The notes below the pieces were generated by a model. It was given only the letters and a program-made list of their open reading frames with translations. It searched no databases and had not been told where the DNA came from. Positions 14,182 through 20,664 of a stretch of DNA of 20,664 bases are shown here, one piece after another. A program made the position numbers and the translations under genes. Location: assembly GCA_958438515.1 (NCBI GenBank), contig CAUBRZ010000021.1:1-20664 (forward strand). The letters are read 5' to 3'. Origin of the DNA: an uncultured Clostridium sp. GTDB lineage: Bacteria > Bacillota > Clostridia > TANB77 > CAG-508. Each line of letters begins with the position of its first letter. Position 1 is the first letter of the stretch.

Positions 14182-15279
14182 ATGGTTTTTGATGTTTCTT
14201 ATTGGACAAGAGTTTTAAGAAGAATTTTGTATGTAGTTTTAATTTTAATTGGGTTGTACTTAGGATTAAAGCTATCTATTTTTTATATGCCATTTTTAGT
14301 AGCATTCATAATATCATTGATGATAGAACCAGCTATTAAATATATTATGAATAAAGCAAAATTAACTAGAAGAACTAGTTCTATAATTATATTTGTAATT
14401 GTTTCTGTTTTAATATTAGGAACATTAACATGGTTAATTATTACACTGTTTTCTGAATCATCTAGGTTGTTACAAGGTTTAAATAATTACTTTGATAAAG
14501 CTTACATACAGTTTCAGAAATTAATATCAAGTTTTAATTTTGATAAAATAAAATTATCAAATGAGGTTTTAAATGTGATACAAAATTCTACTACAGATGT
14601 TTTAACAACTGCTTCCAACTGGTTAAGAAATGCTTTAACAGGATTAGTTAATGTTGTAACTAGAATTCCATCTATAGCAATTTGTATAGGAATTACTGTA
14701 TTAGCTTTATATTTTATATGTGTGGACAAAATCTATATATTAGACCAAATAGAACATCATCTTCCAAAAGTATGGGTAAGAAAAATAAAAGTACATTTAA
14801 AAGATTTGATAGAGACATTAGGAGGATATTTAAAAGCAGAAGCAACTTTAATATTAGTTTCTTTTATTATTTCTCTTATTGGACTATATATACTAGAATT
14901 AACAGGATTTAATGTTGAATATCCATTGCTTATGGCTTTATTTATAGGGTTTGTGGACGCTCTTCCAATATTAGGGTCAGGGAGTGTTATGGTTCCATGG
15001 GCTATAATATGTGCGATAAATGGAGATATTAATTTAGGTATTGCAATTATTGTGTTACTAGTTATTATGTCTCTTGTACGACAAATTTTAGAACCAAAAT
15101 TAGTTAGCAAAAATATTGGTGTACATCCTATTTTTACGCTTATTGCAATGTATACAGGATTTAAAGTAATAGGAGTTTTAGGTTTATTGATAGGTCCAAT
15201 TATATTAATAATTTTTAAAAATATATTTGCAAATTTAATTGATCAAGGGGTTTTTAAAACAATTTTTGACAGAAAATAG
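14182..15279 (+). CDS. AI-2E family membrane transporter (YtvI-like)
   Basis: It is a polytopic membrane protein of 365 residues, the usual length for the AI-2E/PerM superfamily. Several hydrophobic segments are evident near residues 10-50, 65-95, 160-185 and 215-345, with the family's long extracytoplasmic or amphipathic region between about 95 and 150. The conserved C-terminal signature is present: FVDALPILGSGSVMVPWA followed by VRQILEPKLVSKNIGVHP and IAMYTGFK. Among Firmicutes the closest style is YtvI, annotated as a sporulation integral membrane protein; the substrate is not known. AGGAGG lies 5 bases before ATG 14182. Confidence 0.88.
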   Translation: MVFDVSYWTRVLRRILYVVLILIGLYLGLKLSIFYMPFLVAFIISLMIEPAIKYIMNKAKLTRRTSSIIIFVIVSVLILGTLTWLIITLFSESSRLLQGLNNYFDKAYIQFQKLISSFNFDKIKLSNEVLNVIQNSTTDVLTTASNWLRNALTGLVNVVTRIPSIAICIGITVLALYFICVDKIYILDQIEHHLPKVWVRKIKVHLKDLIETLGGYLKAEATLILVSFIISLIGLYILELTGFNVEYPLLMALFIGFVDALPILGSGSVMVPWAIICAINGDINLGIAIIVLLVIMSLVRQILEPKLVSKNIGVHPIFTLIAMYTGFKVIGVLGLLIGPIILIIFKNIFANLIDQGVFKTIFDRK

Positions 15280-15280
15280 G

Positions 15281-15309
15281 TTGAAACAATAAAAATTTTA
15301 TGTTAAAAT
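15281..15309 (+). promoter_or_regulatory. Promoter of the 15365 gene
   Basis: TTGAAA (15281-15286), a 17-base spacer and TAAAAT (15304-15309), with an extended -10 TG at 15301-15302. Confidence 0.7.
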
Positions 15310-15364
15310 TTAAATATGATAATTTTGTTTATAAGCATCTTTAATTAAAGAGAGAGGTGGCATT

Positions 15365-15754
15365 ATGAAAAAGAAAAATTATTTTAAGGTTTTTGCACGG
15401 ATAATTTTTGAAGGTAACACTATTTATATTAGTGATGGATATATTAGTGTTGCTTCTGAAAAAATTGAAGGATATTTAACTGATGATTATATAACAGGAA
15501 TTTACCAAGATGAAAAAACATCTATAGAAATTATTTTTTGGGATAATGAATTTAATACAAATGCAATATTGAAGAAATGCTCATTTATCTCCAAAGAAAG
15601 GTTTAATAAATCATCAATAAATATACTATACAGTGAAGAAAATCCATCTTGTAAGTTTCAATTGCAAGTACAAAGGGAAATAAAAGATTCAGATTTAATT
15701 GAAAAAATTAATCAAGGAATCGAAAAAGTAAAATTTTCTCACTTTCCGAACTAA
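15365..15754 (+). CDS. Hypothetical protein, 129 aa
   Basis: I do not recognise this protein. It is soluble, without signal peptide or membrane segment, and its alternating pattern (VFARIIFEGNTIYISDGYISV...) suggests mainly beta structure. AGAGAGGTGG precedes ATG 15365, a promoter lies 56 bases upstream and a strong terminator follows, so it is a single-gene unit. It holds a zero-frame CGG (gca-cgg-a) at residue 12; a +1 shift there would meet a stop at once, so here CGG must be read as a normal sense codon if the gene is functional. Confidence 0.65.
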   Translation: MKKKNYFKVFARIIFEGNTIYISDGYISVASEKIEGYLTDDYITGIYQDEKTSIEIIFWDNEFNTNAILKKCSFISKERFNKSSINILYSEENPSCKFQLQVQREIKDSDLIEKINQGIEKVKFSHFPN

Positions 15755-15761
15755 AACCAAT

Positions 15762-15796
15762 AAGAAGGTATACTTACTTGTATACCTTCTTAAAAT
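15762..15796. terminator. Bidirectional terminator between the 15365 gene and guaA
   Basis: A perfect 12-bp stem, AAGAAGGTATAC (15762-15773) with GTATACCTTCTT (15780-15791), lies between the two convergent genes. The flanking T/A runs are short, but the position suits both. Confidence 0.75.
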
Positions 15797-15803
15797 TTTA
15801 TAT

Positions 15804-17339
15804 TTATTCCCATTCTATTGTTGCAGGTGGCTTAGAAGTAATATCATAAACAACACGATTTACATGTTCAACTTCATTTACAATTCTACTAGAAACTTTT
15901 TCTAAAACATCATAAGGTATTTTACTCCAAACACCTGTCATAAAGTCAGTTGTTTCAACAGCTCTAAGAGCAATTGTATAATCATAAGTCCTTTCATCAC
16001 CCATAACACCAACAGATTTTAAATTTGTTAAAACTGCAAAATATTGATTAATACTTTTGTGAAGTCCATTATTTGCAATTTCTTCTCTAAATATGTAATC
16101 AGCGTTTTTTAAAATTTCTAATTTATCATCAGTTATTTCTCCAATAATTCTAATTGCTAATCCAGGTCCTGGAAATGGTTGTCTAAAAACAAGATGTTCC
16201 GGAATGCCTAATTCTAATCCAGTTTTTCTAACTTCATCTTTAAATAAATCTCTTAAAGGTTCTACAATTTCTTTGAAATCAACATAATCAGGAAGACCTC
16301 CAACATTGTGATGGCTTTTGATTACAGAACTTTTTCCAAGGCCACTTTCTATAACATCTGGATAAATTGTTCCTTGTACTAGAAAATCAACTGTTCCTAT
16401 TTTCTTAGCTTCTTCTTCAAAAACTCTAATAAATTCTTCACCAATTATTTTTCTTTTTCTTTCAGGATCTGTAACACCAGATAATTTATTTAAAAATCTC
16501 TCTTTACAATTAACTCTTATTAAATTAATATCATATTGATTTCTAAATATTTCTTCTACTTCATCACCTTCATTTTTTCTAAGAAGACCATGATCTAAGA
16601 AAATACATGTTAAATTTTTTCCAATTGCTTTAGATAACAACACAGCTGCAACAGAAGAATCAACACCACCTGATAATGCACATAAAGCTTTTTTATCTCC
16701 GATTTTTTCTTTTAAGTTTTTTATAGAGTCTTGAACAAAAGAAGACATGGTCCAATCTCCAGAACATTTACAAATATTATATAAAAAGTTTTTAATAACC
16801 AAAGTTCCATTAATTGAGTTATTAACTTCTGGATGAAATTGTATTCCATATAAATTCTTTTCTTCATTTGACATAGCTGCATTTGGACATGAATCAGTTT
16901 GTCCTATATTTTTAAAGCCTTCTGGTACAGTTTCTACAAAATCAGTATGACTCATTAAAAATCCATTGCTATTATTAAAGCCTTCGAAAAGAGGGGAAGT
17001 TGTATCTATTTTTACATCTGTAGTTCCATATTCTCTTTTATTTGCTCTTGAAACTGTTCCTCCTAAAGTATAAGTCATAAATTGCATACCATAACAAATT
17101 CCTAAAACAGGTATTCCTAAATCAAATATTTCTCTTTCACATTTAGGTGAATCTTCTCCAAAAACACTAGCTGGTCCTCCAGTAAAGATGATACCTTTAG
17201 GATTTTTTTCTTTAATTTTTTCTATAGAAATGTCAAAAGGTACAATTTCTGAATATACATTACATTCTCTAACTCTTCTTGCAATTAGTTGATTATATTG
17301 TCCTCCAAAATCTAGTATTAAAATTAGTTCATTTTTCAC
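15804..17339 (-). CDS. guaA: GMP synthase (glutamine-hydrolysing)
   Basis: It converts XMP, glutamine and ATP to GMP. The 511 residues carry an N-terminal class I glutamine amidotransferase domain (LDFGGQYNQLIARRVRE, FTGGPASVFGE, nucleophile Cys82 in GICYGMQ, GIQFHPEV), then the ATP pyrophosphatase P-loop ALSGGVDSSVAAVLL, and the C-terminal dimerisation/XMP part with PFPGPGLAIRIIGE and the terminal SKPPATIEWE. The start is GTG at 17339, with GGAGGT about 10 bases upstream. It lies convergent to the 15365 gene and downstream of the minus-strand gene at 17410; a strong terminator separates the latter. guaB is close by but divergently placed. The frame is intact, with no zero-frame CGG. Confidence 0.96.
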   Translation of the reverse strand: MKNELILILDFGGQYNQLIARRVRECNVYSEIVPFDISIEKIKEKNPKGIIFTGGPASVFGEDSPKCEREIFDLGIPVLGICYGMQFMTYTLGGTVSRANKREYGTTDVKIDTTSPLFEGFNNSNGFLMSHTDFVETVPEGFKNIGQTDSCPNAAMSNEEKNLYGIQFHPEVNNSINGTLVIKNFLYNICKCSGDWTMSSFVQDSIKNLKEKIGDKKALCALSGGVDSSVAAVLLSKAIGKNLTCIFLDHGLLRKNEGDEVEEIFRNQYDINLIRVNCKERFLNKLSGVTDPERKRKIIGEEFIRVFEEEAKKIGTVDFLVQGTIYPDVIESGLGKSSVIKSHHNVGGLPDYVDFKEIVEPLRDLFKDEVRKTGLELGIPEHLVFRQPFPGPGLAIRIIGEITDDKLEILKNADYIFREEIANNGLHKSINQYFAVLTNLKSVGVMGDERTYDYTIALRAVETTDFMTGVWSKIPYDVLEKVSSRIVNEVEHVNRVVYDITSKPPATIEWE

Positions 17340-17393
17340 TTGTTTTTTACCTCCGTAATTAAATTTGTTTTATTTTATCATAGCTTATACAAA

Positions 17394-17428
17394 AAAACAA
17401 GTAGAAGTACTAGACTTCTACTTGTTTT
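17394..17428 (-). terminator. Terminator of the 17410 gene, overlapping its coding end
   Basis: A perfect 15-bp stem (17394-17408 with 17414-17428) has a 5-base loop and, read on the minus strand, ends in seven Ts (17391-17397). Its right arm encodes the last residues KQVEV of the gene and its loop holds part of the stop codon. Confidence 0.88.
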
Positions 17429-17805
17429 ACAGCGAAATACTGTGGTGGATATCCTGAATTTAAATATTCAGAAAAAAGATTTTCTTCAATTTCAGAAATT
17501 TTGCCACCGATTCCAGTGCGATGATACCATTTTTGATCTTCCTTTCTTCTTATAAAGTGGTAATCATACATATCAGGCCTTCCTTCATAATCATAATGAT
17601 AAGGAATAAATCCAAAGAATGCTATCATCCATTCACCTTCTTCTAGAGGTGAATTGTCAGATTCAATTTGCCGAATTGAACGATTAAATTGCTGACATTT
17701 TTCCCGAATTTGAGATTCAGGATTCCGAGAATACCATAAGTTTAAATCTAAACTATCTATGTTCATATTCTCTAATTCTAGGGCATAAGTCATGCAGTTT
17801 TTCAT
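17410..17805 (-). CDS. Small accessory protein with N-terminal NCxxYAL motif, 131 aa
   Basis: It starts MKNCMTYALELENMNIDSLD and contains a central EEGEWMIAFFGFIPY and DMYDYHFIRRKEDQKWYHRTG. The combination of an early Cys in NC..YAL with a later D(F/Y)H(F/W)(Y/I)R...W.H..G is one I know from small uncharacterised clostridial and phage-associated proteins; a papain-like Cys/His arrangement is conceivable but unproven. AAGGGAG about 9 bases upstream supports ATG 17805, and a good promoter lies behind it. It is unusual for the window in having three zero-frame CGG codons (tct-cgg-a, att-cgg-g, att-cgg-c) plus other CGN codons, which suggests lateral acquisition. Confidence 0.75.
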   Translation of the reverse strand: MKNCMTYALELENMNIDSLDLNLWYSRNPESQIREKCQQFNRSIRQIESDNSPLEEGEWMIAFFGFIPYHYDYEGRPDMYDYHFIRRKEDQKWYHRTGIGGKISEIEENLFSEYLNSGYPPQYFAVKQVEV

Positions 17806-17844
17806 ATAAGTTTAATCTCCCTTCAAATATACTAGATTATGTTA

Positions 17845-17873
17845 ATTATAACATATTTTAATATATTTTTCAA
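17845..17873 (-). promoter_or_regulatory. Promoter of the 17410 gene
   Basis: On the minus strand, TTGAAA (17868-17873), a 17-base spacer and TATAAT (17845-17850), with an extended -10 TG just upstream. It is a near-consensus promoter 40 bases before the start codon. Confidence 0.8.
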
Positions 17874-18000
17874 ATCAAACCTAAAAAGCATTTTTTTATT
17901 TGAGTTTGTTAATTAAAATTATTGCATATAAAATTTTAAGATTAATATTTTAAAGAATTTAAACTATAAAAAAATAAAAAATCAAAATTTAAAAACAATA

Positions 18001-18029
18001 TTTACAATATTGTCAATTTATATTATAAT
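18001..18029 (+). promoter_or_regulatory. Promoter of guaB with overlapping dyad
   Basis: TTTACA (18001-18006), a 17-base spacer and TATAAT (18024-18029). An inverted repeat ACAATATT-TAC-AATATTGT at 17995-18013 covers the -35 box, placed as an operator would be. No purine riboswitch fold is visible in the 28-base leader. Confidence 0.65.
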
Positions 18030-18057
18030 TTGTAAAAAAAGAATAGGAGAATTAATT

Positions 18058-19563
18058 ATGGCAAAGATTTTAGAAGATATTTCAAGAACTTTTAATGAAT
18101 TTTTATTATTACCAAACCTTACAGATGAAAGGTGTATACCAAACAATGTTAGTTTAAAAACACCACTTGTAAAGTTTAAAAAAGGAGAAGAAGCAAAATA
18201 TTATGCAAATGTGCCAATGGTATCTGCTATTATGCAATCAGTATCTGGAGAAGAAATGGGTATAGCACTTGCAAGAGAAGGAGGAGTTGCATTTATATAT
18301 GGTTCGCAATCAATAGAATCACAAGCTAAAATGGTAAGACATGTAAAAAAACATAAAGCAGGATTCGTAGTAAGTGACTCAAATGTAAAATCTGGTACAC
18401 CTCTAAAAGATGTATTAGCATTAACTAAAGAAACAGGACATTCTACTGTTATTGTAACAGATGATGGGACTAGTAAAGGAAAATTTATAGGAATTGTAAC
18501 TGACAAAGATTATCGCCTTTCAAGAGATGATATGGAAGCACCAATTGATGAATTTATGACACCAAAAGAAAAAGTAGTTTGGGCAAAAGCAGGAATTAGT
18601 TTGTCAGAAGCAAATGATATTATTTGGGAAAATAAAATTGCATGTTTACCAATTCTAAATGAAGAGGGAAATTTAAAATATTTAGTTTTCCGTAGAGATT
18701 ATGAAGAAAGAAAAAATAATCCAAATTCATTATTAGATGAAAATAAAAGATATATTGTAGGAGCAGGAATAAATACAAGGGATTATGAAGAAAGGATACC
18801 TGCATTAATAGAAGCAGGAGTAGATATGATTTGTATGGATTCTTCAGATGGATATTCTATATGGCAAAAAAATACTATTGATTTCGTACGTAAAAACTAT
18901 GGAGATAGTGTTAAAATAGGAGCTGGAAATGTTGTAGATAAAGAAGGATTCCGTTATTTAGCAGAAGCAGGAGCAGACTTTATAAAAGTTGGTGTTGGAG
19001 GAGGTTCTATTTGTATTACTCGTGAGACAAAAGGAATAGGACGTGGACAAGCATCAGCATTAATTGATGTCGTTGCTGCAAGAGATGAATACTTTGAAGA
19101 AACAGGTATTTATATACCAATTTGCTCTGATGGTGGAATTGTACATGATCATCACATAACAATATCTTTAGCTTTAGGAGCAGATTTTGTTATGATGGGA
19201 AGATATTTTGCAAGATTTGATGAAAGTCCAACAAGAGTTGTAAAGAAAGGAAACAACTATGTAAAAGAATATTGGGGAGAAGGATCTAATCGTGCAAGAA
19301 ACTGGCAAAGATATGACATGGGAGGAGATAAAAAGCTTTCTTTTGAAGAAGGTGTAGATTCTTATATCCCATATGCAGGTTCATTAAAAGATAATCTTGC
19401 AGTTACAGTTGCAAAAATAAAATCAACAATGTGTAACTGTGGAAGTATTACTATTCCTGAATTACATGAGAAAGCAAGATTAACTTTGGTTTCTGATGTA
19501 AGTATTTCAGAAGGTAGTGCACATGATGTCATATTAAAAGAAATAGATAATCAATATAACTAA
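18058..19563 (+). CDS. guaB: Inosine-5'-monophosphate dehydrogenase, Tritrichomonas-type
   Basis: It oxidises IMP to XMP with NAD+, the committed step to GMP. AGGAG at 18046-18050 and the family N-terminus MAK...TFNE(F/Y)LL favour ATG 18058 (501 residues) over an in-frame ATG at 18010. The TIM barrel is interrupted by a CBS pair (about residues 95-215). The catalytic loop is GVGGGSICITRETKGIGRGQ, with the active-site Cys in SICITR, and the flap carries NWQRYD with the catalytic Arg. From memory, these stretches, the YWGEGSNRARNWQRYD segment and KSTMCNCG are almost the same as in the Tritrichomonas foetus enzyme, and differ from the usual GPGSICTTR...GVGVPQ bacterial form. The frame is intact. 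Confidence 0.95.
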   Translation: MAKILEDISRTFNEFLLLPNLTDERCIPNNVSLKTPLVKFKKGEEAKYYANVPMVSAIMQSVSGEEMGIALAREGGVAFIYGSQSIESQAKMVRHVKKHKAGFVVSDSNVKSGTPLKDVLALTKETGHSTVIVTDDGTSKGKFIGIVTDKDYRLSRDDMEAPIDEFMTPKEKVVWAKAGISLSEANDIIWENKIACLPILNEEGNLKYLVFRRDYEERKNNPNSLLDENKRYIVGAGINTRDYEERIPALIEAGVDMICMDSSDGYSIWQKNTIDFVRKNYGDSVKIGAGNVVDKEGFRYLAEAGADFIKVGVGGGSICITRETKGIGRGQASALIDVVAARDEYFEETGIYIPICSDGGIVHDHHITISLALGADFVMMGRYFARFDESPTRVVKKGNNYVKEYWGEGSNRARNWQRYDMGGDKKLSFEEGVDSYIPYAGSLKDNLAVTVAKIKSTMCNCGSITIPELHEKARLTLVSDVSISEGSAHDVILKEIDNQYN

Positions 19564-19593
19564 TATTAATTATAATTATATATTTATACTAAT

Positions 19594-19628
19594 AAAAACT
19601 ATATATTAAATGATAATATATAGTTTTT
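19594..19628. terminator. Bidirectional terminator between guaB and the 19652 gene
   Basis: A perfect 15-bp stem (19594-19608 with 19614-19628) with a 5-base loop, a 5-T right edge and a matching 5-A left edge, lies between two convergent genes. Confidence 0.88.
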
Positions 19629-19651
19629 ATAATGCTTTAATTATACTACAT

Positions 19652-20200
19652 TTATACAATTCCACTAGTTGGAATGTAACTTTCATCAGGAGGATAAACA
19701 TATTCATCATTTGGTTTATTAGTTCTATTTATTTTAGTTACTTTTACAATTGGCATATCTCCATGGTAATCACCTTTAATAATTTCTCCTGTTAATTCAA
19801 CCCATGTATTATCTTCAAAATTTTTAGCATCATCACATTCACATAAAAAACCAACTACCACACTTTGAAAATCAGAAGAAATAATCATATCTCTTGCCAA
19901 AATAAATTGATTTTCTTTCAAGTCAAGCACACGATAAACATATCCAGTAAAATTTATTTTTGTCCCAACATAATCATTTATATTTTCATGTATAACTTTT
20001 AAGATATTTGTATAGTTAGCAGATGATACTTTGCATACTGTATTTTTAGGCATACAAGAAGAACTTCTATTATCATTTTTAGAACCATTGAAAATTTTAA
20101 AAATAACAACACTAATAATGCAAACCAATAAGATTACCATACCAATAAAAATAGTTTTAAAAACTTTACTTCCATTTATTTTAACATTATATATAAACAT
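19652..20200 (-). CDS. Single-pass membrane protein with DUF1980/TIGR03943-like domain, 182 aa
   Basis: One membrane segment (about residues 15-37, IFIGMVILLVCIISVVIF) is followed by a soluble domain. The domain has NINDYVGTKINFTGYVYRV, NQFILARDMIISS, VVGFLCECDDAKNFEDNTWVELTG and MPIVKVTKI...PNDEYVYPP. These match my memory of the C-terminal domain of the TIGR03943/YcgQ family (DUF1980), which usually sits on a multi-pass membrane part and partners a permease. Here the permease-like half and partner gene are absent, and the family's I-x-C-C pair appears as Ser-Ser. TGAGGAG precedes the ATG at 20200. The function is unknown. Confidence 0.7.
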   Translation of the reverse strand: MFIYNVKINGSKVFKTIFIGMVILLVCIISVVIFKIFNGSKNDNRSSSCMPKNTVCKVSSANYTNILKVIHENINDYVGTKINFTGYVYRVLDLKENQFILARDMIISSDFQSVVVGFLCECDDAKNFEDNTWVELTGEIIKGDYHGDMPIVKVTKINRTNKPNDEYVYPPDESYIPTSGIV

Positions 20201-20278
20201 ATTAACTCCTCATTTCTAAAAAACTTCTCTTGTTTGTTACAATGTATGTAATCAAAAATAAAAAAATGCCAAAAAACC

Positions 20279-20307
20279 TTGCTAAAAATAAATTTTAGTG
20301 ATATAGT
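20279..20307 (+). promoter_or_regulatory. Promoter of secA
   Basis: TTGCTA (20279-20284), a 17-base spacer and TATAGT (20302-20307), with an extended -10 TG at 20299-20300. The leader is about 65 bases and holds a small hairpin (GTACATA with TATGTGC, 20324-20339). Confidence 0.65.
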
Positions 20308-20378
20308 AACAAAGTGAAAAATTGTACATATTTATGTGCGATTCCTAGAAAAATAAACAGAAGGGAATTGATAAGAAA

Positions 20379-20664
20379 ATGAGTATATTCAAAACTTATA
20401 GTGAAAAAGAAGTAAAGAGAGTAAAACCAATTGTAGATAAAATTAATAGTTTAGAAGAAGAAATGTCAAAATTATCTGATTCTGAATTAAGATCAAAAAC
20501 AGATTATTTTAAAGAACAATTAAAACAAGGAAAGACTCTAGATGATATTTTGCCAGAAGCTTTTGCAGTTGTAAGAGAAGCATCAAAGAGAGTTTTAGGT
20601 ATGAGACATTTTGATGTTCAATTAATAGGTGGAATTATTTTACACCAAGGAAGAATTGCAGAAA
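20379..20664 (+). CDS. secA: Preprotein translocase ATPase SecA (N-terminal part, cut by window end)
   Basis: The first 95 residues are present, reading on past the right edge. MSIFKTYSEKEVKRVKPIVDKIN, LSDSELRSKTDYFKEQLKQGKTLDDILPEAFAVVREASKRVLGMRHFDVQLIGGIILHQGRIAE is the standard SecA N-terminal helix followed by the Q-motif region (GMRHFDVQLIGG), just ahead of the Walker A site outside the window. The start at 20379 has AAGGGA about 12 bases upstream, rather far but the only good site. SecA drives post-translational protein export through SecYEG. Confidence 0.95.
   Translation, partial: MSIFKTYSEKEVKRVKPIVDKINSLEEEMSKLSDSELRSKTDYFKEQLKQGKTLDDILPEAFAVVREASKRVLGMRHFDVQLIGGIILHQGRIAE

Noticed and set aside
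17874..18000. Guanine riboswitch ahead of guaB
   Set aside because: The sequence is A/T low-complexity without the paired P1-P3 pattern, and the promoter lies downstream of it.
1..20664. CRISPR arrays, tRNA, rRNA or insertion sequences
   Set aside because: No spaced direct repeats, tRNA cloverleaf, rRNA-like stretch, transposase or terminal inverted repeats were seen by eye.

Overview
The window looks like a chromosomal segment of a low-GC, anaerobic, gut-type member of the Firmicutes (Clostridia-like). The reasons are strong A+T bias with AGGAGG ribosome binding sites, textbook TTGNNN-N17-TATAAT promoters, a trimeric NADH-linked [FeFe] hydrogenase, a PyrK/PyrD (class 1B) pyrimidine operon, and an AI-2E/YtvI-like membrane protein. 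TGA is used as a stop and TGG as Trp, so this is not a Mycoplasma code. Assignment below class level is inference.

Layout, left to right. (1) 2-490: 3' end of a surface-type protein whose C-terminal domain sits in a sharp GC-rich island and looks like a hypervariable lectin-like domain. (2) 691-972: small orphan gene with its own promoter and terminator. (3) 1092-5090: de novo pyrimidine operon pyrC-pyrF-pyrK-pyrD, closed by a strong terminator. (4) 5173-5751 (minus): DUF5684-type membrane protein. (5) 5933-10858: hydC-hydB-hydA hydrogenase operon with upp (uracil salvage) as the last gene. (6) 10953-11051 (minus): tiny Asn-rich protein. (7) 11211-12612: murD. (8) 12678-15754: small hypothetical genes, a very Cys-rich CBS-pair protein and the AI-2E transporter. 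(9) 15804-17339 (minus): guaA; 17410-17805 (minus): small accessory gene. (10) 18058-19563: guaB, closest in sequence character to the Tritrichomonas foetus-type IMPDH. (11) 19652-20200 (minus): DUF1980-like single-pass membrane protein; 20379-20664: 5' end of secA. The metabolic theme is nucleotide supply (pyr, upp, guaA, guaB) plus fermentative hydrogen production.

The outstanding feature is that four otherwise intact housekeeping genes (pyrC, pyrD, hydA, murD) each carry the same +1 frameshift. In all four there is one extra C between a codon ending in T and a conserved glycine codon GGA, giving NNT-C-GGA, so that the ribosome meets CGG in the zero frame. Skipping the C restores the full-length protein each time. 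No other zero-frame CGG codon occurs in any recognisable core gene of the window; six others occur, all in four small orphan or accessory genes. This points either to a recoding system (CGGA read as Gly, or +1 frameshifting at a poorly decoded CGG codon, resembling AGGY decoding in Perkinsus mitochondria) or to a very specific sequencing/assembly artefact. I cannot separate these from one window, but random error is an unlikely explanation.
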